A stretch of 64,000 nt of DNA from Przewalskia tangutica (GCA_029844215.1 CM056738.1:63021593-63085592), one strand, 5' to 3'; shown: positions 10,801 to 23,812, counted from the first letter of the stretch. The notes: a model not told the origin generated them from the sequence alone. Numbers and translations: made by a program.

Positions 10801-12726
10801 CAACAACAATATACCGCACAACCAGGCTATCACAAACAAGCTCAAGCAAGTTACTATACTTCTAGACTTCTATCAAAAGATCCACTCCTTCCCAAGAAGT
10901 CACCTGATATCAACACTTGCACAACAAAGTCTATCACAACAAGCATAGGCGAGTTACACAACAACAAGCATAGGCAAGTTACACACAACTCAAGGTACTA
11001 CCATTTCGTATCAAAGTCTGGGTTTTAACCCTAAAGTACTACGTACGTTAAATTCCTTTTTAAGAGATCCATTCCTTTCATAAAGGTCACCCGATACCCG
11101 TAGTATAAAAATAGAGTGACTCACATTTTTAGGTAAACCAAAATACTTCCCTTTTGTAAAATCAAGTAACAACATTATTTTCCAAACGTTCAAGTTTGCC
11201 TAATTTCAAATGCTCAAGTTTTTCATTTTAGAAAGGTTTCATAACTCATAGTCTTAATCTCTTTTAAAACAATTGAGTAACATATGTCTCAGACGTGAGC
11301 CGCTTATTCTTGTTTACAACAATCTTGTTACAGCAGCCATGATCTAGGAAATGTAATACAATTTTGTCTTATCTTAGCTTCTATGCAGATGGAGGTTTCT
11401 ACTGGTTTTAATAACAATTTGTTATTTGTCAATACACTTTCCTTTATTAGCGCTGCTGTGGTTTGTTCGACACTTATTCTCATTTCCGAAATCAATAAAA
11501 CATTATTCTTTTTAAAACCAAGTACTCATTACCCGCGAATGAGGTTTCACAACACTTTTAACAAAATGTTAATTACCAAGTAAAACAAGTTAAGTCTCTT
11601 ATCTTTCAAGATCAAGTCTCTTATCTTCTACAATCAATAAACCAATCTTTTACCTACATAGAGTCGTTATAACTAACTTCCCATAAAGCTATTATAACAC
11701 CCTATGTTTTAAACCAACCAACTCATTTAGCACATGACGTCACCGCATACTACATAGTTTACAAAGCATCATGCTAGAAGGATAGGAAGAGGTTCACATA
11801 CCTCGCGACGATTATCGACAATAAGCAAAACGCCCACAAGATCAGAACATGGCTAGCCGCTTCCACTCTTCAAGTAGAATACGCTACTCGCAGATTTCCA
11901 CCTATAAGGCCACAAACGCCTATTAATTTCTAACCGCACGGTTCCATATTCTACGAAAATTCGGCAAAGATTTCCCCCGCAACCGCAGAAATTTCCTCTC
12001 TATCGAGGCCGCTACCAAGCCAACCAGTGGGGGTTATACGCCTAACCGGACGTATACAATTCTACTATACAAGAATACCACAAGTCATCTGAATACACCC
12101 TATGTAATTGCATTCGCTTTCTTCTTTAAATTCAGCTTAAGTCAAAAGACATTGCAAGCTATGTTCGATTCTATATAGTATACTTCAACTATATAATCCT
12201 ACAACATGTAATTTCCAATTACAATAAGGGACAAGATTATTTACCTCGATAATCCCAAAATTATCCGAGATAAAAGTCGATCCCGAGCAAGGTTTAGCTC
12301 CAACTCCGTGGCGCTCCAATCCGCTCCAAACAACCCTTAGAAGTTCTAACCAACTTCTACTTAAATACTTCAACCAACTATGAAGATTTCCTTAGGGTTT
12401 GGTTTGAGACTAAAGGACAAAAGGTAGTATTTCCTGCTCTACGATAGAGGTAACTTTTGGAATACTACAAGGTAAAGGCTAAGGTATTTTGGGCATTATA
12501 ACAATACTTGGAGGAGTATTTCAATACCACAAAAGAGGGTATATTTCTAACAACTAGGCTAGTGGTACCCTCGGCCAAAGGCCACTAGGAGGGGGAGGGG
12601 GAGGCTCTCGGCCACAAGGCCTCACAAGGGGGGGAGGAGAGGCTAGGACGAGAACTACACTCAAAGGGAGGGAGAGGGACTCAAGACTTGGAAGATTTTG
12701 GATGAAGAAGTCTTCTGCTTAGGGGG

Positions 12727-12734
12727 TATTTATA
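12727..12734 (-). promoter_or_regulatory. TATA box TATAAATA (C left LTR)
   Basis: Reverse strand TATAAATA followed by CCCC, about 400 bases into the LTR. The right copy is at 18244-18251. Confidence 0.6.
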
Positions 12735-12914
12735 GGAGTTTAATGGACAAGATCAAGCCATGGGGGGCAAGTGGAGGCCAAGATGTGCCCAAGTGCCCTA
12801 GTCCCTACTCCACAAAACAAGCGACAAAACATTGCACAAAACATTGCACAAAACAAGGCCAAAACAAGGCATGAAATCGTCCCACTTGAGCCTCACTTAT
12901 CGCCCACTTGAGGG

Positions 12915-12924
12915 TGACAAGTGT
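12915..12924. promoter_or_regulatory. Palindrome variant GACAAGTGTC (C left LTR)
   Basis: Sits in GGGTGACA AG TGTCACC, the same site as the G-box palindrome of A, B, G and I, with the central pair changed from CG to AG. Right copy at 18439-18448. It may be a weaker E-box-like form. Confidence 0.45.
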
Positions 12925-13136
12925 CACCTCTCGTTGGTCAAAAAAATTTCGTCTCTCGTAAAAAACCGAAAAAATTAAAAAGGACATAGCCGAATTTACC
13001 CTTCGCAAGCTTTGTAAAATGTTTCATTTAAAAACGACTTAATCGGGTGTTGTGCACAAATTTGAACCTAAGCCAAACTTTAAGTCTCAACTTTGACGAC
13101 GCCTCCACGCATATACTGGAAATACGGGGTATAACA

Positions 13137-13171
13137 TTCTCCCCTCCTTAGAAACATTCGTCCCGAATGTT
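13137..13171 (-). other. Polypurine tract and adjacent hairpin, element C
   Basis: Reverse strand AAGGAGGGGAGAA (13149-13137) abuts the 3' LTR. Upstream arms AACATTCG and CGAATGTT (13153-13171) pair. Confidence 0.88.
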
Positions 13172-13933
13172 CCTTCTCAAGTCGGATAACGATAAAGTTC
13201 CTCTAACAAGTTGCCAACGCCACGCCTTGGCCACGAAATAACACACGCTCTCTTCCTTCCTTACTCGTCGTGGCGATACCACTTTTGTCACTTTGCGCGA
13301 GGTTCTAGTGTCACTCAGACGTGCCATACTTCACCATCGCCTGGGCTTCAAAACAAATGGAGTCACTACCTCCAAACTTGGTCATCTTACTAACCTCAAT
13401 CTTCTTTAAGGCCATTCCCGGCCTTCACGAACCGCTTCTGGTCGAACATATCCACGAACTCATATGGTGGTCAACTAAACTGGGGCCTAGCACCCTCGTG
13501 GCCCTACCACCGGCGACTACCTAATCGACCCCACCTAAACCGGTCAGGTCGACCCGCGAGCGGCCATCAACCCGACCCACAATCGCGCCAATACTTGCTC
13601 CTCGAAACGGAACAATCTTACCTATTCAAGTCATGAAAGCTACCACTTCCATTTTACACCACCCAAGGAATTCCCCACAATAACTCCATGTATACTACGC
13701 ACTCTGATAAAGGTCAAACATAGAATAAATCTTTTACACAAGACGACCTTACCTCTAAGGTCTCAATCGTGAAATAGTCTAAGGTTCACACTTACCATGC
13801 CCCCAGGCTTACCCTTCTACACTAACCAGTTTTCTAAATCACATTTTAGCACAAAGCTATCCGAACATAACACTAAACACATCAGCATACAAAACTCTAG
13901 AGGGTTAAGGATATACCTGTCTCTACCGCTTTT
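13172..13933 (-). other. Post-gag spacer, element C
   Basis: 762 bases between the gag stop and the purine-tract hairpin. It contains GGTCGGGTT/GGGTCGACC-rich sequence near 13530-13600, shared with D, G and I. I see no protease, RT or integrase motif in any frame. Confidence 0.6.
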
Positions 13934-15157
13934 CTAATCACAGTCCTGCCCTGCAGGGCGCATAGCTAGTGAAGGTGATGAACCACCATCGATCCTCGGC
14001 GTCGAGTCAGAACATCCGTGCTACCCTTGGTCGGACAGCCTCGCAAATGGCCCCGCTGGCCGCAAAAATACCAAGCTCCTTGGCACCACGACACTCCCGA
14101 AATGCGGTCACTACATCGACCACACCGAGGTAGGGTGACCGATCCGCCAACACCCTTACTTCCTCGAAACTCGAACCTCGAGCCCCGACCGCTCCCGAAT
14201 ACTCGGATGCTCAAGGTTGTGAGGACCACTGCGACCGGGCGGAGGTACAAAACTAGTATCTCACGAGGCGGTCCGCCTCGAAAGTCACCAAAGGACCGTT
14301 GTTCTCGCCCTCTTCGCCGATTCGTCATTCCGTCGACCTCTCCGTGCCTCACATCCGGTCAGACGAGCTCGCATGCGGCAATGTCCATGCCCACCAAGAG
14401 CTACACCGAACAAGCCTCTGGCAAGTAATCATCTAGCCCTGACGTAGCGGTGCACTCTATCCTCCATGGTTGCCACTAAAGCGGGACATACCGAGCCAAC
14501 GAGTCAAACTCCACGTTGTACTCCAACCGCACGCCTCTCTCGCCTCAAAGATCATAAACTGTTTACCGCGCCTCCTCATCTGCGAGGCAAGAAGTGAGTG
14601 AGGAATGCCTCCGAGAACTCGTCCCATACCGGAAGCGCATGCTCTCCCGACAACTCCCACGAATCAAACCGGCCGATCGCGTATCACGCGGCCGATGCGA
14701 ACCTAAGACCACCGACTCGGTCTCCAAGCCTTGATCACTCTCACGACCATCAGAATCGCTTCGGATGAACTCCTCGCGATCATCCTCGTGCCTCACCCAT
14801 AAAACTCGCGGCTACAACTCGTAAAGTCCCGTAGCCTCAAACTATCGCTCGGGGTGAACCATGGTGCCATCGAATCGAATCGCCAGATCCAACCTATCCT
14901 CATATCGGCCACGACCACGCCGTAAATCGGGCCATCTCCTTGTACCCATCTCATCCGCTTCCAAAGTGCGGACCGAGGCTCAGTATCAGGGTCTCGCAGC
15001 CACCGCCGCGTTCTAAACTCGCTGGGCCGGGCGGCGCCGCAAAACTCGCCGTCAAGCACAACTCAGTCTTGTCCGGCTCGCGCTGCATTCTCTCTCAGAT
15101 CTCACTAGCAGCCTCCTGCCGCTTTGTCCTTCTGGGCTCTGGTTGCGCTTGAGGCAT
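13934..15157 (-). pseudogene. gag: gag (capsid/nucleocapsid), broken, element C
   Basis: Starts at ATG 15157 (MPQAQPEPRRTKRQEA), equivalent to the gag start of G and I, and the expected stop is TAG at 13934-13936. Between them the frame shifts several times: open pieces lie at 15059-14793 (LDGEFCGAARP, then DSLRLRDFTSCSREFYG), 14796-14563 and 14352-13966. The last has CGRC...WYFCGQRGHLRGC, a CCHC knuckle whose first Cys reads Trp. Gag would form the virus-like particle and bind RNA. Many breaks fall at CAG/CTG/CCG sites, so some may be sequence error. Confidence 0.82.
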
Positions 15158-15266
15158 AATCGGTAAAACGAGATACGTCGAGGGTCCAACTTACAACACA
15201 AATTTCTAAGGCACGATCTCGGAATGAGAAGAATGGAATCCAATCCTAAATATCCTATAGCCTCAC

Positions 15267-15300
15267 GATTATTGGTGTGGTGCACAACACACCGATAATC
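15267..15300 (-). other. Leader stem-loop with GUGCAC loop, element C
   Basis: Reverse strand: GATTAT, C/A mismatch, GGUGUG, loop UUGUGCAC, CACACC, ATAATC. All six inner pairs are Watson-Crick here, the strongest form of this hairpin in the window. It lies between the primer site and the gag ATG. Confidence 0.75.
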
Positions 15301-15345
15301 AAGACTTACTAGATACGGTTCAGAGACACTTTCCGAGGATTAATC

Positions 15346-15358
15346 GATTCCGATACCA
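15346..15358 (-). other. Primer binding site, element C
   Basis: Reverse strand TGGTATCGGAATCG four bases inside the 5' LTR end. It matches TGGTATC of the initiator-Met site and then departs at the CAGAGCAG part. Confidence 0.6.
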
Positions 15359-15362
15359 CTTT

Positions 15363-18300
15363 TGTCACGACCGATCCTGCCCGTGGATCGTGTCTTACCG
15401 GCACCCTAGTGATACAACATCGAGAAAACCAATGGAAAATAAAACATAAACATGAAACAAGATATATGATCATAAACAAAGCAACCAAAAACAGCTTGTT
15501 CTCAGATATATACATAAAACCCAAGAGTTTAATCCTTTTACAACCCCGCCCACAACAAGATTACATGCACTTAAGATTTACAACAACCATGACGGACAGT
15601 GGCCCCGCCATACCTCGAATGTACAAGAACCTACAACTCAGTGGAACACATACCAAAGAATAAGCCTCCGAAAACGAGCTTCCCAATACGTTGAATTGTG
15701 ATCCTATGAGCGAGGATTCACTACCGATGTACTCTACTCATGCAGATGAACGCACTTCCGGGCGAGGTCAAGCATAACAGTACCAAGTATGTGAAATCAG
15801 AAATATCAGAATGAAATCATAATACCTATATAAAATAAGAGACATGTATGATAACAAAACTACGATTCACAACATAAAAGCGATATGTCACGTCGTGACT
15901 CACGCCTCAAGTCATCACTCAAATATAACTGGGTCTCACGCCCACAACATCAATCATGTTCGCATCATGGCCGCATGCCGGACTGCAGACGGCAGACATG
16001 TCCATGATGCAACAATAATAACAATGCCCCATGGCCACATGCCCCAGGAATTCTGCATCGGTGTAGACATGTCCATGATGCAACAATAATAACAATGCCC
16101 CATGGCCACATGCCCCGATTGCAGACGGCAGACACGTCCATGTGACATTAACAACAATAATACTGGGTGATCAACCCCGCCGCATGGCCACACGCCCCCG
16201 TAATTCTACATCGGTGTAGACATGTCCATGTAACCACAATAACAATATATCGGGTAATCAACCCTGCCGCATGGCCACATGCCCCCGGAATTCTGCATCG
16301 GTGTAGACATGTCCATGTGACATCAACAACAATATACCGCACAACCAGGCTATCACAAACAAGCTCAAGCAAGTTACCATACTTCTAGACTTCTATCAAA
16401 AGATCCACTCCTTCCCAAGAAGTCACCTGATATCAACACTTGCACAACAAAGGCTATCACAACAAGCATAGGCGAGTTACACAACAACAAGCATAGGCAA
16501 GTTACACACAACTCAAGGTACTTCCATTTCAGATCAAAGTCCGGGTTTTAACCTCAAAGTACTACGACGTTAAATTCCTTTTAAGAGATCCATTCCTTTC
16601 ATAAAGGTCACCCGATACCCGTAGTATAAAAATAGAGTGACTCACATTTTTAGGTAAACCAAAATACTTCCCTTTTGTAAAATCAAGTAACAACATTATT
16701 TTCCAAACGTTCAAGTTTGCCTAATTTCAAATGCTCAAGTTTTTCATTTTAGAAAGGTTTCATAACTCATAGTCTTAATCTCTTTTAAAACAATTGAGTA
16801 ACATATGTCTTGTACGTGAGCCGTTTATTCTTGTTTACAACAATCTTGGTACAGCAGCCATGATCTAGGAAATGTAATACAATTTTGTCTTATCTTAGCT
16901 TCTATGCAGATGGAGGTTTCTACTGGTTTTAATAACAATTTGTTATTTGTCAATACACTTTCCTTTATTAGCGCTGTTGTGGTTTGTTCGACACTTATTC
17001 TCATTTCCGAAATCAATAAAACATTATTCTTTTTAAAACCAAGTACTCATTACCCGCGAATGAGGTTTCACAACACTTTTAACAAAATTTTAATTACCAA
17101 GTAAAACAAGTTAAGTCTCTTATCTTTCAAGATCAAGTCTCTTATCTTCTACAATCAATAAACCAATCTTTTACCTACATAGAGTCGTTATAACTAACTT
17201 CCCATAAAGCTATTATAACACCCTATGTTTTAAACCAACCAACTCATTTAGCACATGTACATCTACCGTACTACATAGTTTACAAAGCATCATGCTAGAA
17301 GGATAGGAAGAGGTTCACATACCTCGCGACGATTATCGACAATAAGCAAAACGCCCACAAGATCAGAATCTGCTAGCCATTTCCACTCTTCAAGTAGAAT
17401 ACGCTACTCGCAGATTTCCACCTATAAGGCCACAAACGCCTATTAACTTCTAACCGCACGGTTCCATATTCTACGTAAAATTGGCAAGACCTCCCCGCAA
17501 ATCACAGAATCTCCTCCTCTATCGAGGCTCGCTACCAAGCCAACCTGGGGTTATACGCCTAACCTGACGTATACAATTCTACTATACAAGAATACCACAA
17601 GTCTATCAGAATACACCCCATGTAATTACATTCGCTTCTCTTCTTTAAATTCAGTGCTTAAGTCAAAAGACATCACAAGCTATGTTCATTCTATATAGTA
17701 TACTTCAACTATATAATCCTACAACATGTAATTTCCAATTACAATAAGGACAAGATTATTTACCTCGATAAGCCCAAAACTATCCGAGATAAAAGTCGAT
17801 CCCGAGCAAGATTTAGCTCCAACTCCGGCGCTCCAATCCGCTCCAAACAACCCTAAGAAGTTCTAAACAACTTCTACTAAAATACTTAAACCAACTATGT
17901 AGATTTACTTAGGGTTTCGGTTTGAGACTATACAGGACATAAGGTAGTATTTCCTGCTCTACGATAGAGGTAACTTTGGAATACTACAAGGTAAAGGCTA
18001 AGGTATTTTGGGCATTATAACAATACTGGAGTGAGTATTTCAATACCACAAAAGAGGGTATATTTCTCGAACAACTAGGCTAGTGGTACCCTCGCCAAAG
18101 GCCACTAGGGGGAAGGGAGGCTCTCGGCCACAAGGCCTCACAAGTGGGGAGGAGAGGCTAGGACGAGAAGTACACTCAAAGGGAGGAGAGGGACTCAAGA
18201 CTTGGAAGATTTTGGATGAAGAAGTCTTCAAGCTTATGGGGGGTATTTATAGGGAGTTTAATGGACAAGATCAAGCCATGTGGGGGGCAAGTGGAGGGCC

Positions 18301-18660
18301 AAGATGTGCCCAAGTGCCCCCTAGTCCCTACTCCACAAAACAAGCCACAAAACATTGCACAAAATATTGCACAAAACAAGGCCAAAACAAGGCATGAAAT
18401 CGTCCCACTTGAGCCTCACTTTATCGTTCACTGAGGGTGACAAGTGTCACCCTCTCGTTGGTCAAAACATTTCGTCTCGGAAAAATCCGCAAAAATTAAA
18501 AAGGACATAGCCGAATTTACCCTTCGCAAGATTTGTAAACGCTTTAAAAACGACTCTAATCGGGTGTTGTGCACAAATTTCGAACCTAAGCCAAACTTTA
18601 AGTCTCAAACTTTCGTACGTACGTCTCCACGTACATACTCTGGAAATACGGGGTATAACA
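15363..18660 (-). repeat. Element C 5' LTR (right copy)
   Basis: 3298 bp, near-identical to 9826-13136. Differences cluster at CAG, CTG and CCGG sites (for example CATCAGAG versus CATCGAG just inside the end), while long AT-rich runs match exactly. Holds the minisatellite (15960-16320), TATA (18244) and palindrome (18439). Confidence 0.93.
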
Positions 18661-18772
18661 CGGTAGACGTACAAGATTTTGACAATCTAGTCTATTTGAT
18701 ATCCTTGGCTTATTTTAAGAATGCCCAAGTTGTTTGAGTTAGGGAATTAACTCACTTGTTTAATTATTAAGG
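18661..18772 (+). repeat. Element B 3' LTR, segment 2
   Basis: 112 bases between C and D, matching 2806-2924 of B's 5' LTR (GATTTTGACAATCTAGTC). CGGTA at its left and TAAGG at its right are the target duplications of C and D. Confidence 0.95.
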
Positions 18773-21700
18773 TGTCACGACCCGTTCCGGGGCCCGTGAC
18801 TGGTGCCTTACCCCGGGCACCCTAGTGATACAACATCAGAGTAATCAGCGGAACATAAAACACATACATGAAACAAATGAAGTACAAACAAGAACTGAGG
18901 AAAACTTGCCTTTCAAGATATATATAAATAACAACTTTTTCAACATGAGCAGTTTAATTTTTTTTTTTTTACAAACCCCGCCCACAACAAAGATACATGC
19001 ACTTAAGAAATGATACGACAACAATGGCGGACAGGGCCCCGCCATACCCCGAATGTAAACACCTACAACAACAGGGACTATACCATCGATAAGCCTCCGA
19101 GAAACGGAGCTTTCCCAAACGCCGAATCACTGGACTTAAGAGCGAGGATCAATGATCGTGTACCTTTACTGCAGATTTAACGCACCCGGGCGAGGTCAAG
19201 ACAACAGTACCAAGTATGTGAAATCAAAATAAATCGTAAATGAAATCATAGTAGTCTATACAAAACAGAGACATGTAAGATAACCAAACTACGCTTCACC
19301 ATAAATAAGCAAATATGTCAAGTCGTGACTCACGCCTCAAAGTTATCACAATAAAACCGTGACGGGTAAGTACGAAGGCATAGCCGACTACTAAGACCCA
19401 CGCACCAAAAATACCACAAACCGTATCCCGAGGTCTTTCTAGACCGCACTACGATCGGCCGCCACTCGCCCGCAATATCAATGCGCTGCCTATCCTCGAA
19501 CTCGCAGCCCGCATAGGTCACACACGACCCGCATGAGGTATTCTCGAATCATGGTCCTGCATCACCGAGGTATACCCCGCATCGGCGGCTAACCTCGGTA
19601 TCCGCCTAGGCTCCCGCAACCCGCATAGTCTCAAAATACCGCATAGTCTCAATGCATCGCATAGGAATCCCCGCATCGGGCTAAACACCGGAATGATCAA
19701 TCTCGAGCTACCGCGACTGCGATAGTCACGAGGACCGCATAGCCGTGAAAGACCCGATCAAGGGTGGCAAGCCCTCGGATAATAAGTCAAAGGGTATGTG
19801 ATACAATAATAGTACACGCTTAACGCTTAACAACGTAAGCACAACAAGAATGACCCCTTACATCACGATCACACAAGATACTAATACACGTAGCATCCTA
19901 ACATTTTCACTTATCACATCAACAAGAAAGTATTTACAAGGCTATCTCAAACCAACACAATCAAGTTATTCACACAAGGTACTTTAAGCTAACAAGTTCG
20001 TATCTACCCCTAAAGTACTTCATACATTAAATCTTTTAAAAGATCCGTTGCTTTCACATAAGTCACACAATACGTAGTATAAAATAGAGTGACTGCTTTT
20101 TTAAATAAACCAAAACACTTACCTTTGTAAAATCAAGTAACAACATTATTTCCCAAACGCCCAAGTTTGCCTAATTTCAAATGTTCACGCTTCTTATTTT
20201 AGAAAGGTTTCAGTAGTTCATAGTCTTATTCATTTAAGAATATAATTCTCTTTTAAACAACTGAGAAACATAAGTCTTATATGTGAGTAGGATATTCTTG
20301 TTTATAACAATCTTATTACTGTAGTGATCTAGGAAATATCATTTTGTCTCATCTTAGCTTCTATGCAGATGGAAGTTTCTACTGGTTTTAATAATACTTA
20401 ATTATTCAAAACATTTCCTTTTATTAACGCTGCATTGTTTTGTCGATAAACATTCTCGATTTCAAATCAAGAAACATTCTTAAGCCGTTATACCTAACTT
20501 CATATGAAGCTAGTATAACTCTTAAGTTTTAACTTACCAAGTATTACTTCTTCTTTCAAAATGATTCAAAAATCTTTTGAAATACTTCAAGTTCTTTATT
20601 AACACATAACAAGCCAGTTATAGTTCAAATCAGTTACCTTTTAAAGACCACAAGTATTTTCTTACCAACATAAAGCTGTTATAACCAACTTCCCATAAAG
20701 CCGTTATAACACTTTATGTTTTAAACCAATCAAATACGTTTAGCACACGTACGCTCACCGCACTACATAGTTCACAAATATCATGCTAGAAGAGATAGGA
20801 AGAGGTTCACATACCTCGCGACGAGTATCGACTAATAGCAAAACGCTCCAAGTACTTCCAACTGTCGGCTACTCCTTAAGCCAAGTAGAACGCGCCACAC
20901 GTAGTACTTCAACCTATAAGGCCACAAGGCGCTTATTAACATCAAGATCTTATCGTAGAACATTCTACAGAAAATTCGGCAGCACCTCCCCCCCCGCAAC
21001 AGCGTAAATCTCCTCCTCTATCGAGGCCGGCTACCAAGCCAACCAGGGGGGGGTTATACGTCTAACCCTAACGGGTACAATTCTACTCCACGGTACTACT
21101 ACACAAGTCTATCAGACTACAGCCCTATGTAATTACAGTTCAGTTCTCTTCTTTAAATTCAGGCTTAAGTCCAAGGACATTGCCACACAATACTAAGTTC
21201 AGTTCTATATATAGTATACTTCAACTATATATTCAAACAATATGTAATTTCCAATTTCAATAGAGGGACAAGATAATTACCTCGATAAGCCCATAATTAT
21301 CCAAGTTAAAATGTCGATCCTGGGCAACGTTTAGCTCCAACTCCGAGCGCTCCAACCCGCTCTAAACCACCCTTAGAAGTTCTAACCAACTTCTACACAC
21401 TACTCCAAACTGACTATGGAGATTTTCCTTGTGGTTTCGGTTTTGGACCGACGGAAGTATAATAGTATTTCGGCTTTTCAGATAGGTATAACATTAGAAT
21501 ACTACAAGGTATACGGCTAAGGTATTTTGGGCATTATAACAATACTTTGAGAGTATTTCTACACCACAAAGGGGGGGGTATTATACGAAAACAACTAGGC
21601 TAGTGGGGTGTACTTCTGGCCAAGGCCTCTAGAGAGGGAGGCTCTCGCCATAAGGCCACCAAGGGAGTGAGGAAGGATTTTGGACGAGAACCACTAGAAG

Positions 21701-22175
21701 GGAGAGGAGGGATTTTAACACTTAGAATAATTTTTAGGATGAAGAAGTTCATCAAAGGAGAGGGTATTTATAGGTCAAGCAAAGGCCAACCAATGGCCAA
21801 GATCAATCCATGTGTTAGGCAAGTGTAGGGCTAGGATTTACCAAACACAAATATCCTACCTACCCTTGACTTTTGCCAAGGCACCAAAAACGTGCCTTAC
21901 CTTGTCCAATCTGGCCCAAATGGACGATTTGAAGTCCACCAACGAGGGTGCCGTGGCGCCTCTTGTTGGTCCAACACGCTTCGCCTCTGGAAAAATCCGC
22001 AAAAATTAGAAATGACATAGCCGGAAATTCCCTACGAAAGTCGTGGAAACGCTTTCGCCGAAAAACGACTCTAACCGTGTTGTGCACAAAGTGAAAATCG
22101 GCCAAGCCTTACTTGAAGTTCGAAATTTCCTACGTACGTCCTCGCGTACATACACTGGAAATACGGGGTATAACA
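18773..22175 (-). repeat. Element D 3' LTR (left copy)
   Basis: Ends TGTCACGACCCGTTCC at 18773 on the plus strand. Contains a mosaic minisatellite (19360-19745), the conserved block (20333-20385), the GAGGT/ACCTC motif (~20805) and TATA (21765-21772, reverse). No gene. Confidence 0.93.
19360..19745 (-). repeat. Mosaic minisatellite (D left LTR)
   Basis: Short degenerate CCGCATAGTCTCAA units, joined to one stretch whose reverse strand reads GAATACCTCATGCGGGTC (the A/B module) and one with GGCAAGTACGAAGGC (the E/F module). The right copy is at 25318-25735. Confidence 0.85.
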
Positions 22176-22208
22176 TTCTCCCCTCCTTAGAAACATTCGT
22201 CCCGAATG
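22176..22208 (-). other. Polypurine tract and adjacent hairpin, element D
   Basis: Reverse strand AAGGAGGGGAGAA at 22188-22176, preceded by the AACATTCG / CGAATGTT inverted repeat. Confidence 0.87.
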
Positions 22209-22479
22209 TTCCTTCTAAGTCTCAAAACAACCGCGCGCCAGTATAGTCTTCACTACTATACTTACGAGAACAAACCTGCCACACATGGCCACAGAAACAA
22301 CTTCGCAAAATACTTATATCCAAGTCCACTATGAAACAACTCTAACATCACCACAACCACCTCTCCGTGGTCTAAAATATACTTCCTTCGCACTTCTCTT
22401 AAAAGAAATGATACCACTTTTGTCACTTTGCCTGAGGCATTAACCTTCTCAGGCGACCCAACAAATGGTACCGGACTGC

Positions 22480-23080
22480 ATGTGATCACTGAGGCTGTCG
22501 TACACTCGAACTCTTTCCACATTTCTTATACTGCTTTAGTTTCCAAAACTCGGGGTTACTATCTCTAACGTGGTCATCATTAACTGGGAACACTCTGGAT
22601 GGATCTCCGATACTTTTCCGATCATAACAATACGAAAGACCGACGCATCGCCTCCTACGCCGGACGGCAAATGCTAACATATAGGCAACCCGCCTATTCT
22701 CACATGAACTCAAAAGGCCCAAAGTAACTCGCTAAGTTTCTCGCTTTTTCCACAACTCGCCACACCGTCCGGTGGTACTTTCAAGGAGACCGACCGTCAA
22801 CTTGAACTCTAAGCGCCGCCGCCGATTATCCGCACGATTCTCCGAGCTGCCGTAACTTCTTCTAGACAAGCTTCACTATCCACATACCGGAACAAGCTCA
22901 ACCAACTATCTCAACCTTGCCAACATCGAACCAATCGACCGGCAACTTACACTTCCGCCCCTACAAGGTTTCAAAAGGCGACATCCGAACACTGAAATGG
23001 TAGCTCAAACGCTCCCTCCACAGGAGACAACAATTCCCACGACTACCCCTGAAATACACACACTGGCCCGAGGGCGAATG
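22480..23080 (-). pseudogene. Integrase C-terminal domain remnant (element D)
   Basis: Reading leftwards from about 23080 one frame gives GSSWELLSP-like sequence, SYHFSVRMSPFETL, a stop, then GRKCKLPVDWFDVGKVEIVG. This is the family's SYHSSI.MAPFEALYGRRCRSP.GWFDVGE block. A further piece ends ARNLASYFGPFE (family KGKLSPRYIGPFE). The frame at 22722-22486 then has RVAYMLAFAV and RKSIGDPSRVFPVNDDHV, matching VAYELALP...KSIGDPSRVVP.DDVQV downstream of the GPF/Y motif. Stops and frameshifts throughout. No catalytic DDE core is present. Confidence 0.8.
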
Positions 23081-23812
23081 CGATTCGAGACTCACCGAAG
23101 TTCTTAACACATGTTTGGTAAAACTTTTAGAAAATGAAAATAGCCAACACTGGCTTCACTGTTCGACATAAGGTGAAGGTAGGCACCCTGCAGCCTTTCA
23201 ACCTTTCGATAACTCAACACACCAGTAAACGGCCCCGATCAAGAACACGATGGGTCGCCCCATCGCCCGACCATCGGTCGAACGCATCCACGAACTCGCA
23301 CGCTTTTTAATTAAACTTGGGCCTAACACCTCACAACCCTAACACAAGTGACCACCACAACCCGACCCCACCACCAAACCTACCGCGGGTTGACCCGCAA
23401 CGTGGCCTCAACCCGACCCGCAACGCGCACAATACTAGCTCCCGATCCGAACAATCTCACTAATCACGCTTCAAAACCTAGCGTCTTCTTAGCTCAACTA
23501 CCCCTTTCATTCCATACTACTGTGGACCTATCCCAACATAACTCACGGCACTATGCACTCCGATAAGGGTCAACCATAACACTACACCTTTCTCGAGATG
23601 GCCTCACCTCTAAGGTCTTTACGTAAAAAGCTCTAAGGCTCACACCTTCTCTATCCCCAAAATCTTACTCGGTTAAACAACCATGATCTAATCACGACTA
23701 ACACACTGCTATCAGAACATAGCACTTAAGGTATACTCACCTTATCACACATACTGATCTCTAGAGGGTTAAAGATATATCTATATCTACTGCTTCACTC
23801 CCCTTAGTCGTT

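Larger units (their letters stand above)
9826..13136 (-). repeat. Element C 3' LTR (left copy)
   Basis: On the minus strand it starts TGTTATACCCCGTATATCC near 13136 and ends GGGTCGTGACA at 9826. Contains the hairpin-rich end, the minisatellite, the conserved block at 11338-11401, the GAGGT/ACCTC motif near 11800, TATA and a palindrome. No gene. Confidence 0.93.
9826..18660 (-). mobile_element. Element C: gag-only LTR retrotransposon (TR-GAG type)
   Basis: Complete element of 8835 bp in reverse orientation, flanked by CGGTA at 9821-9825 and 18661-18665. LTRs of 3311 and 3298 bp leave 2226 bp inside, which holds a broken gag and a spacer but no pol sequence I can recognise. The LTR pair is nearly identical except at C/G-rich sites, so insertion was recent. 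Movement would need pol in trans. Confidence 0.93.

Noticed and set aside
10466..10865. ORFs of ~96 and 127 codons on both strands with His/Cys-rich repeats
   Set aside because: They read through the C-element minisatellite; open on both strands because of the repeat, not coding.
14018..14428. 136-codon plus-strand ORF
   Set aside because: Antisense shadow of the gag zinc-finger region of element C.
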